From contig WGNL01000019.1 in assembly GCA_016124585.1 (NCBI GenBank), positions 270,403-334,402 of the forward strand: a stretch of 64,000 bases of DNA. Direction: 5' to 3'. The notes under the pieces were generated by a model. It was given only the letters and a program-made list of their open reading frames with translations, ran no database searches and was not told where the DNA came from. The number at the start of each line of letters is the position of its first letter. Within the stretch, counting starts at the first letter, position 1. Positions 45,140 to 54,109 of the stretch are shown here, piece after piece. Position numbers and translations under genes: made by a program. This stretch comes from Bacteroidota bacterium (lineage in GTDB: Bacteria; Bacteroidota; Bacteroidia; Chitinophagales; Saprospiraceae).

Positions 45140-47209
45140 TTAGTTAGGCACGAAAATTTTTATTGTCTTTCGCTGCCCATTACCAACCAGATGGACAAAA
45201 TACAGCCCAGTGGCTTTCTCTATTCCTTTTTCCGTAAGGAATGTGCTAAAGTTCTGTAGGTTAAGTTCATAGCTGCCTCTGTACACGAGCCTCCCGTTCA
45301 AATCAAATATTGTTATTTCTTCGGGAGTGAAATTTTCACTTTCCCCAGCCTGAGTGTCTATTTTCAGGCTCTGGAAATTCTCAACCCCTGATTCTCCTTT
45401 TTCATTCCCGCTCGGCAATTTAGAGGTTGGCGGCAATTCATCAGATTGTGCAATAGAGACGCTTCCACCGGGAGGAGCGATGAGACCTCTTATTTCATCA
45501 CATCCTGTGCTTATTTCTGTCCTGCCATATTCGGAAGGCATTTTGATAGCGCCAGAAAACGGGTCAACAGGCAAGTTCCATGGCGCCCACAGCCCTAAAA
45601 TTGCACCTACCTGGTCAGCAAGGTTTTGGGTAGCATTTTGGAGGCTCTCGCACGAGCCATATACCCAGTTCCCAATTTTCTTGGTGCAACAAGCTTCCGA
45701 GCCTCCTTCAATTCGCCCACCCGGAATAATCCCCGTCAAGTAAAACCCAGATTCAATGCCAGCGTAGCTGAACCATTTACGCTTGCCGCCAACCCGCTGG
45801 TTGGTGAAACTAAAAACGTTCAGGTAGGCTGGAGTATTTGGTGGAAGGTTTATTCCTGTTGTATCTCCGAATGCCAAAGTGGCATCAACTGTTACGGTTT
45901 CGCATTCTTCAGTTTCCCAGATGGGCGTCTGGATAAGCGTCTGGAGGTCATCGGCAAGGTCGTCAATCAGCGTCTGGATTTGAGTTTGCCCAATTCCTGT
46001 TGTGTCCTGCACGGCAAGGGCAAACTTCACAATGCTTGCTGCCACATCTATGTACTCAACGAACCACTGAGTATTTACCCCAGAGTCGCATTCTGACTCG
46101 GCCCGCACGTCTCCAGCATCCAATACCCTAATCGGGTCGTCCCCGACCCTTAGCGTTACTACGCCAATATCCTGTGCCCTGCCTTCGGAAGACCTATCCC
46201 AAATACTACTACCTGTAAGGACAGCATGAGCAACAGCCCTACTGTTGTACCTCCAATAAAGGTTCACCCTTTTCTCGCACTCGCAATCCCTCGGCACTTC
46301 CTGATAGTTCGTGCAAAGGAAGTTATAGGCAAGCTGCCCCATGTGAGGGCTGACCAAGTTGCTGTCGACGACGGAATACGAATAGGAACGGTGCTGGCTG
46401 CCAGAAGACCAACCTTCGCTCCAAGCATAATGCCACTTGGCTGCCCCTTTCGTGTTCCTGAACCACCAGTAGCGGCTGTCGCTGTCCCACGGGATTTTTG
46501 GGCTTGAAGGGTTGCCGGGGTTCACGGATTCTTCATGGACATGGCCAAGCACTCCATTGTTTAGGATGGCAGGTGTAGCTATCTGCGTTGTGTTGAACAC
46601 GAACTTGCAACGGCAGGAGTCTGCGGGAGGAGCGGGAGGCGGGATATGCGAAGGGAAACTGGAACCTTCATCGGTGGTAAATTTCTCACCGTCATAAAGA
46701 TACTGCTGCATGAATGCAACTTTCTCATAGACTGAAACAGAGGTCAACTGCTCAAGATAGTCCGTCAAAGATGTTTCGTTGTCCAATTGCTGAAAATCGA
46801 CAATCGCCTTGAACATGCTGTCTGAGACTTCAATGCCCTGTTGTTCAGCTTCATCTTCTTTTGTGCTAACTGTTGCAACGACCACCGTATCGCCACAACC
46901 ATCAAGTGTGCTAACGGTGAAAAGCTCGTCATAAGGCAATCCAGTCAGCAGAATTGTCGGGGATGAAGTATTCACCTCATCGGAAAATTCGCTATCCAAG
47001 GACTGGAAAGTGAATTTTTGGTTAGCCACAACAGCATCGAATTCAAGGTATGCCTTGGAATATTGCTGGTAGTGGATAACAGCCTTTGCCACCAAACTCG
47101 GTGGGTGGCAGTTTTCTTCATAAAATATTGAGTCAAGTGGTTGTTCTTCTTGCCCATGCACCAGTTGTGCAAAAGCAAGTAAAATGAAAGTAAGTTTAAG
47201 GAGTCGCAT
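45140..47209 (-). CDS. Large T9SS-exported protein (cassette C4)
   Basis: A 689-residue secreted protein from the ATG at 47209 (signal peptide MRLLKLTFILLAFAQLVHG). The middle has a Trp/Tyr-rich region (RYWWFRNTKGAAKWHYAWSE) and several cysteine pairs; I recognise no enzyme motif. The end (EEITIFDLNGRLVYRG ... TGLYFVHLVGNGQRKTIKIF) is a T9SS type A sorting domain. It is the first gene of the three-gene C4 cassette, whose two other genes are lipoproteins. Function unknown. Confidence 0.78.
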   Translation of the reverse strand: MRLLKLTFILLAFAQLVHGQEEQPLDSIFYEENCHPPSLVAKAVIHYQQYSKAYLEFDAVVANQKFTFQSLDSEFSDEVNTSSPTILLTGLPYDELFTVSTLDGCGDTVVVATVSTKEDEAEQQGIEVSDSMFKAIVDFQQLDNETSLTDYLEQLTSVSVYEKVAFMQQYLYDGEKFTTDEGSSFPSHIPPPAPPADSCRCKFVFNTTQIATPAILNNGVLGHVHEESVNPGNPSSPKIPWDSDSRYWWFRNTKGAAKWHYAWSEGWSSGSQHRSYSYSVVDSNLVSPHMGQLAYNFLCTNYQEVPRDCECEKRVNLYWRYNSRAVAHAVLTGSSIWDRSSEGRAQDIGVVTLRVGDDPIRVLDAGDVRAESECDSGVNTQWFVEYIDVAASIVKFALAVQDTTGIGQTQIQTLIDDLADDLQTLIQTPIWETEECETVTVDATLAFGDTTGINLPPNTPAYLNVFSFTNQRVGGKRKWFSYAGIESGFYLTGIIPGGRIEGGSEACCTKKIGNWVYGSCESLQNATQNLADQVGAILGLWAPWNLPVDPFSGAIKMPSEYGRTEISTGCDEIRGLIAPPGGSVSIAQSDELPPTSKLPSGNEKGESGVENFQSLKIDTQAGESENFTPEEITIFDLNGRLVYRGSYELNLQNFSTFLTEKGIEKATGLYFVHLVGNGQRKTIKIFVPN

Positions 47210-47401
47210 GGTAATTGCGTTTTTTGTTTTCCCCTGATTGACGCATTCGGGGAATTGCGCCCTACTGTTTTTTAGGTGGTTTTCGGAATTCCCACCGATT
47301 TTGGGCAATCAAAGAAGGCAAATGAAAAATATTGATGAATATATGGTTGTTCCCCCAAATGCTGGGTAGGCATTTCATCTTTATTTTTTCTTCTTTAATT
47401 T

Positions 47402-47494
47402 CCGCCATCGGTGGCACTCACGCTGTGCCCGCCGGGGCGTTGGCCTTGTGGGTTGGGGCTGGCGGGCATAGGCGCTGAGTGCTTTGTTAGGCGC
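47402..47494 (-). other. attC-like site 5, variant core
   Basis: 93 bp. Plus strand: CCGCCATC, GGTG, GCACTCA... / TGAGTGC, inner GCCCGCC / GGCGGGC, TTT, GTTAGGCGC. The right core matches the textbook GTTRRRY (GTTAGGC) and pairs with site 6. Confidence 0.85.
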
Positions 47495-47517
47495 ATTTTT
47501 CTTTTCTTTTTACAGAA

Positions 47518-47553
47518 ATTAAGCCCCACTGTTACATTACAGTGAGGCTTAAT
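47518..47553 (-). terminator. Probable terminator of cassette C5
   Basis: Inverted repeat ATTAAGCCCCACTGT / ACAGTGAGGCTTAAT (one mismatch, 6-base loop), 8 bases after the last gene of C5 and before site 5. Confidence 0.7.
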
Positions 47554-47561
47554 AATAGTGC

Positions 47562-47972
47562 TTAGTCTCGAATAAAATCTTTTGACCCTGAGTCTATTGA
47601 TTTAATTGAGTCTCTCTCAAAAATGATTAAGAAATAACTTAATCTTAAATCATTTTTGGCACTACAATCTTTTTTGAAATAATAGTAGTACCCACCCCCA
47701 ATGCCTATTTCATCAGGCATTCCAAACAAGTCTTCTGCATCTTGCTTATTCAACTTTAAGATACATTGTTTGTTTTTGAACGCAAATGATTCAATACCAT
47801 CAAAATATTTATGGCATTTTTGCTTCCTGTGTAAAGCCCATTTTTCTGTTACAAGTTTATATAACTCGGAACATTCTGCTGGGAAAGCTTCTTTTACCTT
47901 TTTGGGTTGATGTGGAACATACGACCTACAAGAAAGAAGCATTAAGACTAAAAAAGCTGTAATCAGTCTCAT
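47562..47972 (-). CDS. Small lipoprotein, partner of metzincin-like protease (cassette C5)
   Basis: A 136-residue lipoprotein from the ATG at 47972, with lipobox VLMLLSC (MRLITAFLVLMLLSC). The mature part resembles the partners in C7 and C10. All three share a Y/F-x-x-W stretch, a GC(I/L)-L-(K/G)L-(N/S)-K-(Q) segment followed by (L)FGxP, then a Y-Y-x-F element. The pattern recalls the SmpA/BamE fold, which I infer only from the LFGxP loop. Its start overlaps the protease stop (ATGA), so the two are coupled. Confidence 0.8.
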   Translation of the reverse strand: MRLITAFLVLMLLSCRSYVPHQPKKVKEAFPAECSELYKLVTEKWALHRKQKCHKYFDGIESFAFKNKQCILKLNKQDAEDLFGMPDEIGIGGGYYYYFKKDCSAKNDLRLSYFLIIFERDSIKSIDSGSKDFIRD

Positions 47973-50263
47973 AGCTTTATGATTTTGCAAGTTTCTTGAT
48001 ACGTTACCCCATCACCCATCGACAGGTAATACATGCCAGGTGGAAATGACGAAATATCTAAAGTTGTTGTCCCATCTGCGAACGGCACAATTGTAAGTAT
48101 CTTACCTATACAATTGAATACTTTTACTTGGAACCCACTATGATATGGAGATTTGATTGTGATTTCATTGGAAGCAGGATTTGGAAAGACGTTAAAAGAA
48201 TTCTCATAAAATACCTTATCTTCAACATCGTTTATCAAACCACAATCTGTCAACGGTGCCATCCCCTTAGTACAGTCATCAGGGCCATTACTGCTGCTTA
48301 TTCCTTTGATGTAGTTTCCTCCTTCTATATCACCTCCAATTAAAGTCCGTTTGGGGCCAAAAATCTCCCACCACATCACTTCTTCGTCTTGGTTAACGTG
48401 TAACAAAAGTTGGGCATGACCAAGCTCGTGCAAGGCTAATGCTTGTAGGTCTGGATGCCCATTCCAATTCATGTTGGGCTCATAGTCTTTATCAACGAAC
48501 CAATTCTCACCTTCTTTAAAAAAAATATCGAACTTGGTCGTCACCAAAATAATTACACCATTTGCATCACTACAAACATTTGAAAAAGACCTTGTTGTTA
48601 CTGCCTTAGTTGAAGAAGTTACTGTTCCGGGCAGAGTAGATACTAAGTTTATACTACACGCATAGTTCGTATAATCTGGATGAATTGAATCAAGTTCAAT
48701 TATCCTAAAATTAACTGCATCAGTTTCTACCCATGTGCAGAGCGCCCTTTCAAATGCTGCGGTTGCGCCTTGCAAGGCCTTAAATTCAGGTTTGTAATAA
48801 AGGGAATACCCGTCATATTGCCCATAAGTCCCACTCAAGCGTGTTTCTTTTCGCTTCGTTATTCCGCTCTCGGTTCTACTCTGATTGTTGGCGGCAAGCC
48901 TAACCGTTATTTCTTCAGAACTCTTTTTTGTCGAGCCACCAACTTTAACCCAAATTGGGCCAGAACCCGCATAGTAATCCGTAGTAAGTATGTCGTCATG
49001 GTACCCGACAGTCGGCACAATCACCCGAATCAAGTTATCACTCCAATAAACATAATCGTCCGGCAATGGCCTTACTCTGTTGTTCTGGTTGATGCCCACT
49101 GAGGCATCGGAAAAGAAAACCACACTACTACCTTGAGTGCTGCCAAAGTTGCTGCCATAGATACGGAGCGTGTCGCTCGTTCCCGCCCTCAGTGAAAGGG
49201 GGCGGATACTGTCAATCTGCGGCGCAAAATGCTCTAAATCAAAATCCGTCTCCACCACCACCGTATCGAACTCGTATGCCGTGCCACTGTACCAATACTT
49301 GCTCAATGCGTACATTTCAGCAACATCAAAGGAAACCCCGGGGTCAGCGAAGGGGTTCTGGATGGCCAGGCTGGCCTGGGCAAGTGTCTGCTGGGTAGTG
49401 GTAAGGGTAGATATTCCGGTGACTGAACCAGTCGTTGAAAGCTCAATCTTTGCCTTGCTGGACGTCAGGTTCGACTTGGTGAGGGAATAGACGGTGTTGG
49501 TTGAAATACCATACGTTTGAAGCGTAAGATTCCCGCTGGTAGCGACGTTGGAGCCAAAGCAGTCCGTGTTGTAGTTGACAGCTGCCCCCGCCTTGTAGAG
49601 CAGTTCGTTGTTATAGAGCGAATTGACTTTGATGTTGAAATTGACGGTCGTGCCGGAAATGGAGGTGGTTTCGAAAAAGTATCTTATCCCAGTCCTGCTG
49701 CTAGATTTTGAAACATCCGTCGTGAGGGTTCGTACCTGTCCAGTTGCAAGAGCAATGGGCATGTAAACATCTTTATCAATGTTTGTGTAAGTGTTGAAAG
49801 GCTCAAATGCCACCCGTCCTAAATTTTCGTCTTGGGCAAACTTTAAGAACCCTTGAGAACTGGAATACACCTCAAAGGCAGGGCTTGGAAAGTCCCTGTT
49901 GCTGGTTTCCGGCACATTGTTGCCTTCAAGGAAGAAAACCCCTTCTTCGCCCAGCCGCAGCGTGAGCATGTGCGACCAAGTGACGATTTCTTCCTCCGTC
50001 TCGCCGCCCCAAGTGGTGACGGTGACGAAACTTTCTTTCAGTTTGCCTTTCAGCAAGGCGCTAACGGCAACCTTGTTTGCCGTGTAAACTTCCCCGTCCG
50101 GGGAGCGGTAGCTTTCTTGGGCAATCACCTTGCCCTCCACGATGAGGCTTGCCTTTTCGATTTTCTCGTCGAGGCTTACCTCGTACAGTTGTGCTTTTGC
50201 GGTGAACGAAAGGGCAAAAACGCCCACGAGCAGTAAAACGGTACTTTGGAAAAAGTTTTTCAT
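47969..50263 (-). CDS. T9SS-exported metzincin-like metalloprotease with IPT/TIG domain (cassette C5)
   Basis: A 764-residue secreted protein (signal peptide MKNFFQSTVLLLVGVFALSF). The N-terminal module (about 30-115) contains LIVEGKVIAQES and a TWGG motif and recurs in C7 and C10. A cohesin-like beta-domain and an IPT/TIG domain near residue 355 (IDSIRPLSLRAGTSDTLRI) follow. The zinc motif is H612-ELGH-AQLLL-H622 with a downstream Met (EEVMWW), as in metzincins, though the usual glycine is replaced. The last 75 residues are a T9SS type A sorting domain (NVFPNPASNEITI ... CKIIKL). Substrate unknown. Codon and base use look GC-richer in the 5' half than in the 3' half. Confidence 0.85.
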   Translation of the reverse strand: MKNFFQSTVLLLVGVFALSFTAKAQLYEVSLDEKIEKASLIVEGKVIAQESYRSPDGEVYTANKVAVSALLKGKLKESFVTVTTWGGETEEEIVTWSHMLTLRLGEEGVFFLEGNNVPETSNRDFPSPAFEVYSSSQGFLKFAQDENLGRVAFEPFNTYTNIDKDVYMPIALATGQVRTLTTDVSKSSSRTGIRYFFETTSISGTTVNFNIKVNSLYNNELLYKAGAAVNYNTDCFGSNVATSGNLTLQTYGISTNTVYSLTKSNLTSSKAKIELSTTGSVTGISTLTTTQQTLAQASLAIQNPFADPGVSFDVAEMYALSKYWYSGTAYEFDTVVVETDFDLEHFAPQIDSIRPLSLRAGTSDTLRIYGSNFGSTQGSSVVFFSDASVGINQNNRVRPLPDDYVYWSDNLIRVIVPTVGYHDDILTTDYYAGSGPIWVKVGGSTKKSSEEITVRLAANNQSRTESGITKRKETRLSGTYGQYDGYSLYYKPEFKALQGATAAFERALCTWVETDAVNFRIIELDSIHPDYTNYACSINLVSTLPGTVTSSTKAVTTRSFSNVCSDANGVIILVTTKFDIFFKEGENWFVDKDYEPNMNWNGHPDLQALALHELGHAQLLLHVNQDEEVMWWEIFGPKRTLIGGDIEGGNYIKGISSSNGPDDCTKGMAPLTDCGLINDVEDKVFYENSFNVFPNPASNEITIKSPYHSGFQVKVFNCIGKILTIVPFADGTTTLDISSFPPGMYYLSMGDGVTYQETCKIIKL

Positions 50264-50408
50264 GACGTTAAATTTAAAAAAGTGAAGTGATAAGGTTCTG
50301 CGTTTTGAATATATTTTTATTTCGTTAAAATTTCATTTTTATAGTGTCTCGGTTGGTTTCATCTTCCTTTCATCGTCATCTCTTTGGGGTTTATTTTTCT
50401 TTCTTTTT

Positions 50409-50477
50409 GCGCCTAACGGGGGCATATACGCCGTTTGCCCGTTTAGGGCAAATGGGCGTATATGCGTTGTTCGCTGC
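50409..50477 (-). other. attC-like site 6
   Basis: 69 bp. Plus strand: GCGCCTAAC (textbook RYYYAAC), stem GCATATACGCC / GGGCGTATATGC, inner TTTGCCC / GGGCAAA, GTT, GTTCGCTGC. Right core pairs with site 7 (GCAGCGAAC). Confidence 0.88.
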
Positions 50478-50502
50478 TGCTTTCTAATTTTCTTTAATTT
50501 AT

Positions 50503-51177
50503 TTAAGAAGATGTTGGGATAGTGAGTTTTCCTCCTATGAAATAGGTAATCAAGAAATGACCTATTGTGATTATCACACCCCACAATTCTGGAATAGATA
50601 GGTTGAATACAGTTTCATATAGAACAGACAAATCAAATTCCAACCCGTTGAAGAAATTATGGAGGGCAACGCAAAATGAAAGTCCAGAGGTAAAAATGCC
50701 AAAACGCAATAGGTACACAAGCATTGCGAACATTGCACCTCCAATTATGCCCGCCTCAAAAAATGAATTGAGCAAAACAATGAACAAACTCGAATCTGGA
50801 GGTGTGTACCCAAGATGAGGCCCATTTCCAACAATGCCCTTCACCCATTCTGGCCCATAAAACCCAAGAATACAAGTAATCAAAAGCAATGCTGCACAGA
50901 TAAAGGAAATCCACATAATAATTATGGTTACAGTTCTTGCAGTTCCTTTAGAATTTGGTGAAAAGCCTTTGATGACATCTATTATCTGCCAGCCTAAAAA
51001 GAATAAAAAAATCAGCAGAGTAATCCAGATTTTGTTCGTGCCATGCGCCACATTTGGGGAATTCTCATCGAACAACTTAATGACAATATTAACAGTAACC
51101 AACAGTATCCCAATAAAGCCAAATACGGTAATTATCGAGAAAACTCTTTCCACGAATTTTGCAAAAAATTCTTTCAT
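50503..51177 (-). CDS. Multi-spanning membrane protein (cassette C6)
   Basis: A 224-residue protein with about six hydrophobic helices and no signal peptide (starts MKEFFAKFVERVFSIITV). I recognise no family. It begins 14 bases after the stop of the papain-like protein gene and is probably co-expressed with it. A role in transport or immunity for that protein is possible but only inferred. Confidence 0.72.
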   Translation of the reverse strand: MKEFFAKFVERVFSIITVFGFIGILLVTVNIVIKLFDENSPNVAHGTNKIWITLLIFLFFLGWQIIDVIKGFSPNSKGTARTVTIIIMWISFICAALLLITCILGFYGPEWVKGIVGNGPHLGYTPPDSSLFIVLLNSFFEAGIIGGAMFAMLVYLLRFGIFTSGLSFCVALHNFFNGLEFDLSVLYETVFNLSIPELWGVIITIGHFLITYFIGGKLTIPTSS

Positions 51178-51191
51178 GGCTTTTCATTTTA

Positions 51192-53495
51192 TTAATTAAT
51201 TGAAACATCATCAATGATTAGGACAGGCCTTCCCATGCCAAGAGTTTCATACCGAAACTCAAGCTCAACTACTTTTCCTCGGAATCGTGAAATATCCACG
51301 GTTATGGTTTCAAATTTATCTTCTGGATTTGTTGCGGGCGGCAACTCTCCTCCATTAAGGACGGTATTAACTACATTAAGGCCATTGTTGAATTTTGTTA
51401 GACTTTGGCTAATTTTCTCTGAATAAATCACTTCTGAACCTTCTGAGCCAGAAAAATTTATCGAAAGCAAGGCCTCTCCTACTTTACTTTTATCATACCT
51501 AAGCGATAAAGTATTTGAGCTTTCTTGAACACGAAACTTATTAGTTTTCAAAACAAGCGGGACTTTCTTTTTATCAGTTTGAAGCGTTGCACTATTATCA
51601 TTAAACGTGACAGTTCCTCCATGAAAATTCCATTCACTAATATTTTTTAAAATTTCACTTGTTGTTCCAATTTGAATTGGTTCGTTTGTTTGATTTTGCT
51701 CAATAGTATGTTTCGTTGAAGGCGTTGTAGTACTGCGGCTTTCGGGAAAGTAAGCAATCTGAAATTTTTTCTCTGTGAATTCTTTAAAAGTCAACCGATA
51801 AGTTCCTCCACCATCCCATGGGTCAGTTATTTCAATGTAAGTGCAATCCTCTGAGCCGTCACCAATTATACCGCTCATAACACTTGTATGGTAACTTGGA
51901 TGCGGAGTATTGTCATGAAATAAGACTATCGGCCCCTGCTTTTTTAGAATATCATAATAATCAGTTGGCGTTTTTGGCTTAATAGTATTTGAAAGCTTCA
52001 TGAGGCCAAAAAACAACTCATTTGTTTCATCAAGTGTTATTCCTCCTGTTTCATAGATGGGAAGGTCATTGCTGATTATGTAAGTTTGCCAAAACTTTCC
52101 ATGATAACCTCCCTCAATATAATATAGCGCATCTCGTATTTCAAATTTTTCATTTTTATACCAAGAGAAAACCATTGCCGCACTCGCTGCCCAACAAGTT
52201 TGTTTATTGGGTTGAGGTATTACCCAAAGGTTAATAAAATAATCAATTTTTTTTTCTACCGAATTGCATGGGTTATTTACTACAGGTGATGGCTTACATT
52301 TCTCTTTTAGCTTCCACACCCCAGAGTTTATCATCAATACAAATGTTCCATCAGGCAAAAAATCAACATCATAAACCGTACTCCAACCCAAATAGGCTAT
52401 TTCAGTCCAAGTTTTCCCTCCATCGTTTGAGCGGAATATTTTTGATTTGCTTATTTCTTTTTTGTCTTTTCCAGCCACGAACAGCGTTCCATCATCACAG
52501 ATAGGGTAAAAATGAAAAAGCAGACCAACAGGCAAATCATCTTTCATGCTAACAAGCGTTCTACCGCCATCTGTTGATTTATATACTTGGTCGCAACCAG
52601 CCCCGCCAAAATCAAAATACATCAAGTTCTTGTCCGTTCTCGATGTAAGTACCTTTTTTGGGAAATAATACCAACCTTGTGGTGTGTCTCCCGAACCCAG
52701 TTTCAAGGTTTTATTACTGCCTTCATTGACCTTATTGTAGTACGGTGATTTTTTATTGGCAAACAGATAGCCATTGAAATTATGGTAGTAAATTTTTCTC
52801 CCCTGATACACCAAAATATCATTGTCGCTGGCGAGCCTATCAAGATAGGTAGGGTTTAGTTTCCATTCGTTTCCCTTATTTGAAAACAGTCCTTGCGAAA
52901 CTTTTGGCCAGCCATAATTGCAAATCATGGTTGGTGAATCCATGTTCAAAAAATTGAACGCACTCACCGATGACAAATCTTTGTCGTATAGGGTTATTTT
53001 TTGCCATGTTGACCCATCTGAACTTTCATAGTACCATATATGCCCATTAGTATTTCGCCCTCCCCGTTTGGCGAGATAAAATTTCTTTCCGTCCGTAGAG
53101 ATATTGTACGTTAAAAGATTTGGGTCAAATCCTCCTCTCATCAATGTGTCTGTGAATACCTTGCTTACTTCTTTGTTGGTTACGTTCTCCCAATCGTTAC
53201 CTGTTGAGGATTTATAGATTACAAACTTGTAGATAAATCTTTCTTCGGCAAAAGTCTTCCCTATCATTCCTCCATCCTTATAGCCGAACACAAGACCAAC
53301 CCCATCATTGTTAAAAACCGCTCGAAGCCCTGTTAGACATTTTTGCTCCGTTCCGTCTTTAAACCTCATTGCTTCCACTTTATCGCTCAACGGTTGCATT
53401 GCACCGAGTTTTGCATTGCCAAAACAGCCATCCGTTTGTGCAATTCCCATTTGCATCCCTAATAACACCAGAATCAGGAGGGTAATTTGTTTCAT
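51192..53495 (-). CDS. Secreted papain-like (C39-type) protein with BNR-like head (cassette C6)
   Basis: A 767-residue secreted protein (MKQITLLILVLLGMQMG). Residues about 20-400 show repeats of the sialidase/BNR type (SSDGSTWQKI, STDGGRTLVSM, SNDGGKTWTEI). At about 440-600 there is a papain-like domain: QPNKQTCWAASAAMVFSWY holds the catalytic Cys, HTSVMSGI a candidate His and ITDPWDGGG a candidate Asp, as in C39/AvrRpt2-type proteases. The C-terminal 130 residues form a jelly-roll-like domain; there is no T9SS sorting domain. It is followed by a membrane protein gene in the same cassette. Confidence 0.78.
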   Translation of the reverse strand: MKQITLLILVLLGMQMGIAQTDGCFGNAKLGAMQPLSDKVEAMRFKDGTEQKCLTGLRAVFNNDGVGLVFGYKDGGMIGKTFAEERFIYKFVIYKSSTGNDWENVTNKEVSKVFTDTLMRGGFDPNLLTYNISTDGKKFYLAKRGGRNTNGHIWYYESSDGSTWQKITLYDKDLSSVSAFNFLNMDSPTMICNYGWPKVSQGLFSNKGNEWKLNPTYLDRLASDNDILVYQGRKIYYHNFNGYLFANKKSPYYNKVNEGSNKTLKLGSGDTPQGWYYFPKKVLTSRTDKNLMYFDFGGAGCDQVYKSTDGGRTLVSMKDDLPVGLLFHFYPICDDGTLFVAGKDKKEISKSKIFRSNDGGKTWTEIAYLGWSTVYDVDFLPDGTFVLMINSGVWKLKEKCKPSPVVNNPCNSVEKKIDYFINLWVIPQPNKQTCWAASAAMVFSWYKNEKFEIRDALYYIEGGYHGKFWQTYIISNDLPIYETGGITLDETNELFFGLMKLSNTIKPKTPTDYYDILKKQGPIVLFHDNTPHPSYHTSVMSGIIGDGSEDCTYIEITDPWDGGGTYRLTFKEFTEKKFQIAYFPESRSTTTPSTKHTIEQNQTNEPIQIGTTSEILKNISEWNFHGGTVTFNDNSATLQTDKKKVPLVLKTNKFRVQESSNTLSLRYDKSKVGEALLSINFSGSEGSEVIYSEKISQSLTKFNNGLNVVNTVLNGGELPPATNPEDKFETITVDISRFRGKVVELEFRYETLGMGRPVLIIDDVSIN

Positions 53496-53522
53496 TTCTT
53501 TTGTTTTTTATTTTTTTTAGTT

Positions 53523-53612
53523 GCAGCGAACGGCTGCATCTGCGCTGTTTGCGGCTGCGTTGGGCTTGCGGGTTGGGTTTGCCGCAAATAGGCGTAGATG
53601 CGTTGTTCTCCC
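53523..53612 (-). other. attC-like site 7
   Basis: 90 bp. Plus strand: GCAGCGAAC, GGCT, GCATCTGCGC / GGCGTAGATGC, inner TTTGCGGC / GCCGCAAA, GTT, GTTCTCCC. Right core pairs with site 8 (GGGAGAAC). Confidence 0.87.
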
Positions 53613-53655
53613 CTGCCTTATTTTTTTACTTTTTTTATTTGCCCAAATTGTGAAA

Positions 53656-53688
53656 TGAAAACGGGCGGTTGAATGTCCGCCCGTTTTC
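53656..53688 (-). terminator. Terminator of cassette C7
   Basis: A 12-bp perfect inverted repeat (GAAAACGGGCGG / CCGCCCGTTTTC) with an 8-base loop, 4 bases after the stop of the small lipoprotein gene. Confidence 0.75.
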
Positions 53689-53691
53689 TTT

Positions 53692-54105
53692 TTAATGGTC
53701 TGTATCCACTCCAACTGGATTGAAATAGGCAAGGGTGACAACTCCGTTTTTATCGTAATTGATTACCAATTCCTTTCCACCAGGCTTCAATGCTCTCAGG
53801 CATCCTTCACTGAAACAATAATAAACCATCTCAAAATCATAGAATGCAAATGATTTGGACGGCTTGCCAAGCAGTTTGTTGATTTGCTTTTTGGTCAGAC
53901 CTACAAAGCAATCACTTTTAATGTATTTGTCGTCTTTCCAGTATTCTGGGTTGCCCCTAAAGCCATAAATGAGCTTTTCAGTATCGTTAACCTGCCAATT
54001 CTGTTCGAGAAAAACAAAATACTTTTGGCAATCATCGGACGCATTCCTGATTTTAGATGAACATCCGAATGATATTAATAAGCCTATGATAATTATGAAC
54101 CTCAT
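53692..54105 (-). CDS. Small lipoprotein, partner of metzincin-like protease (cassette C7)
   Basis: A 137-residue lipoprotein with lipobox LISFGC (MRFIIIIGLLISFGCSS). It is homologous to the C10 partner and more distantly to the C5 partner. The most conserved segment is FVGLTKKQINKLLGKPSK, the same as LLGLSKKQIVKLFGEPSK of C10. It starts 4 bases after the protease stop, so the pair is one unit. Confidence 0.8.
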   Translation of the reverse strand: MRFIIIIGLLISFGCSSKIRNASDDCQKYFVFLEQNWQVNDTEKLIYGFRGNPEYWKDDKYIKSDCFVGLTKKQINKLLGKPSKSFAFYDFEMVYYCFSEGCLRALKPGGKELVINYDKNGVVTLAYFNPVGVDTDH

Positions 54106-54109
54106 GGCA

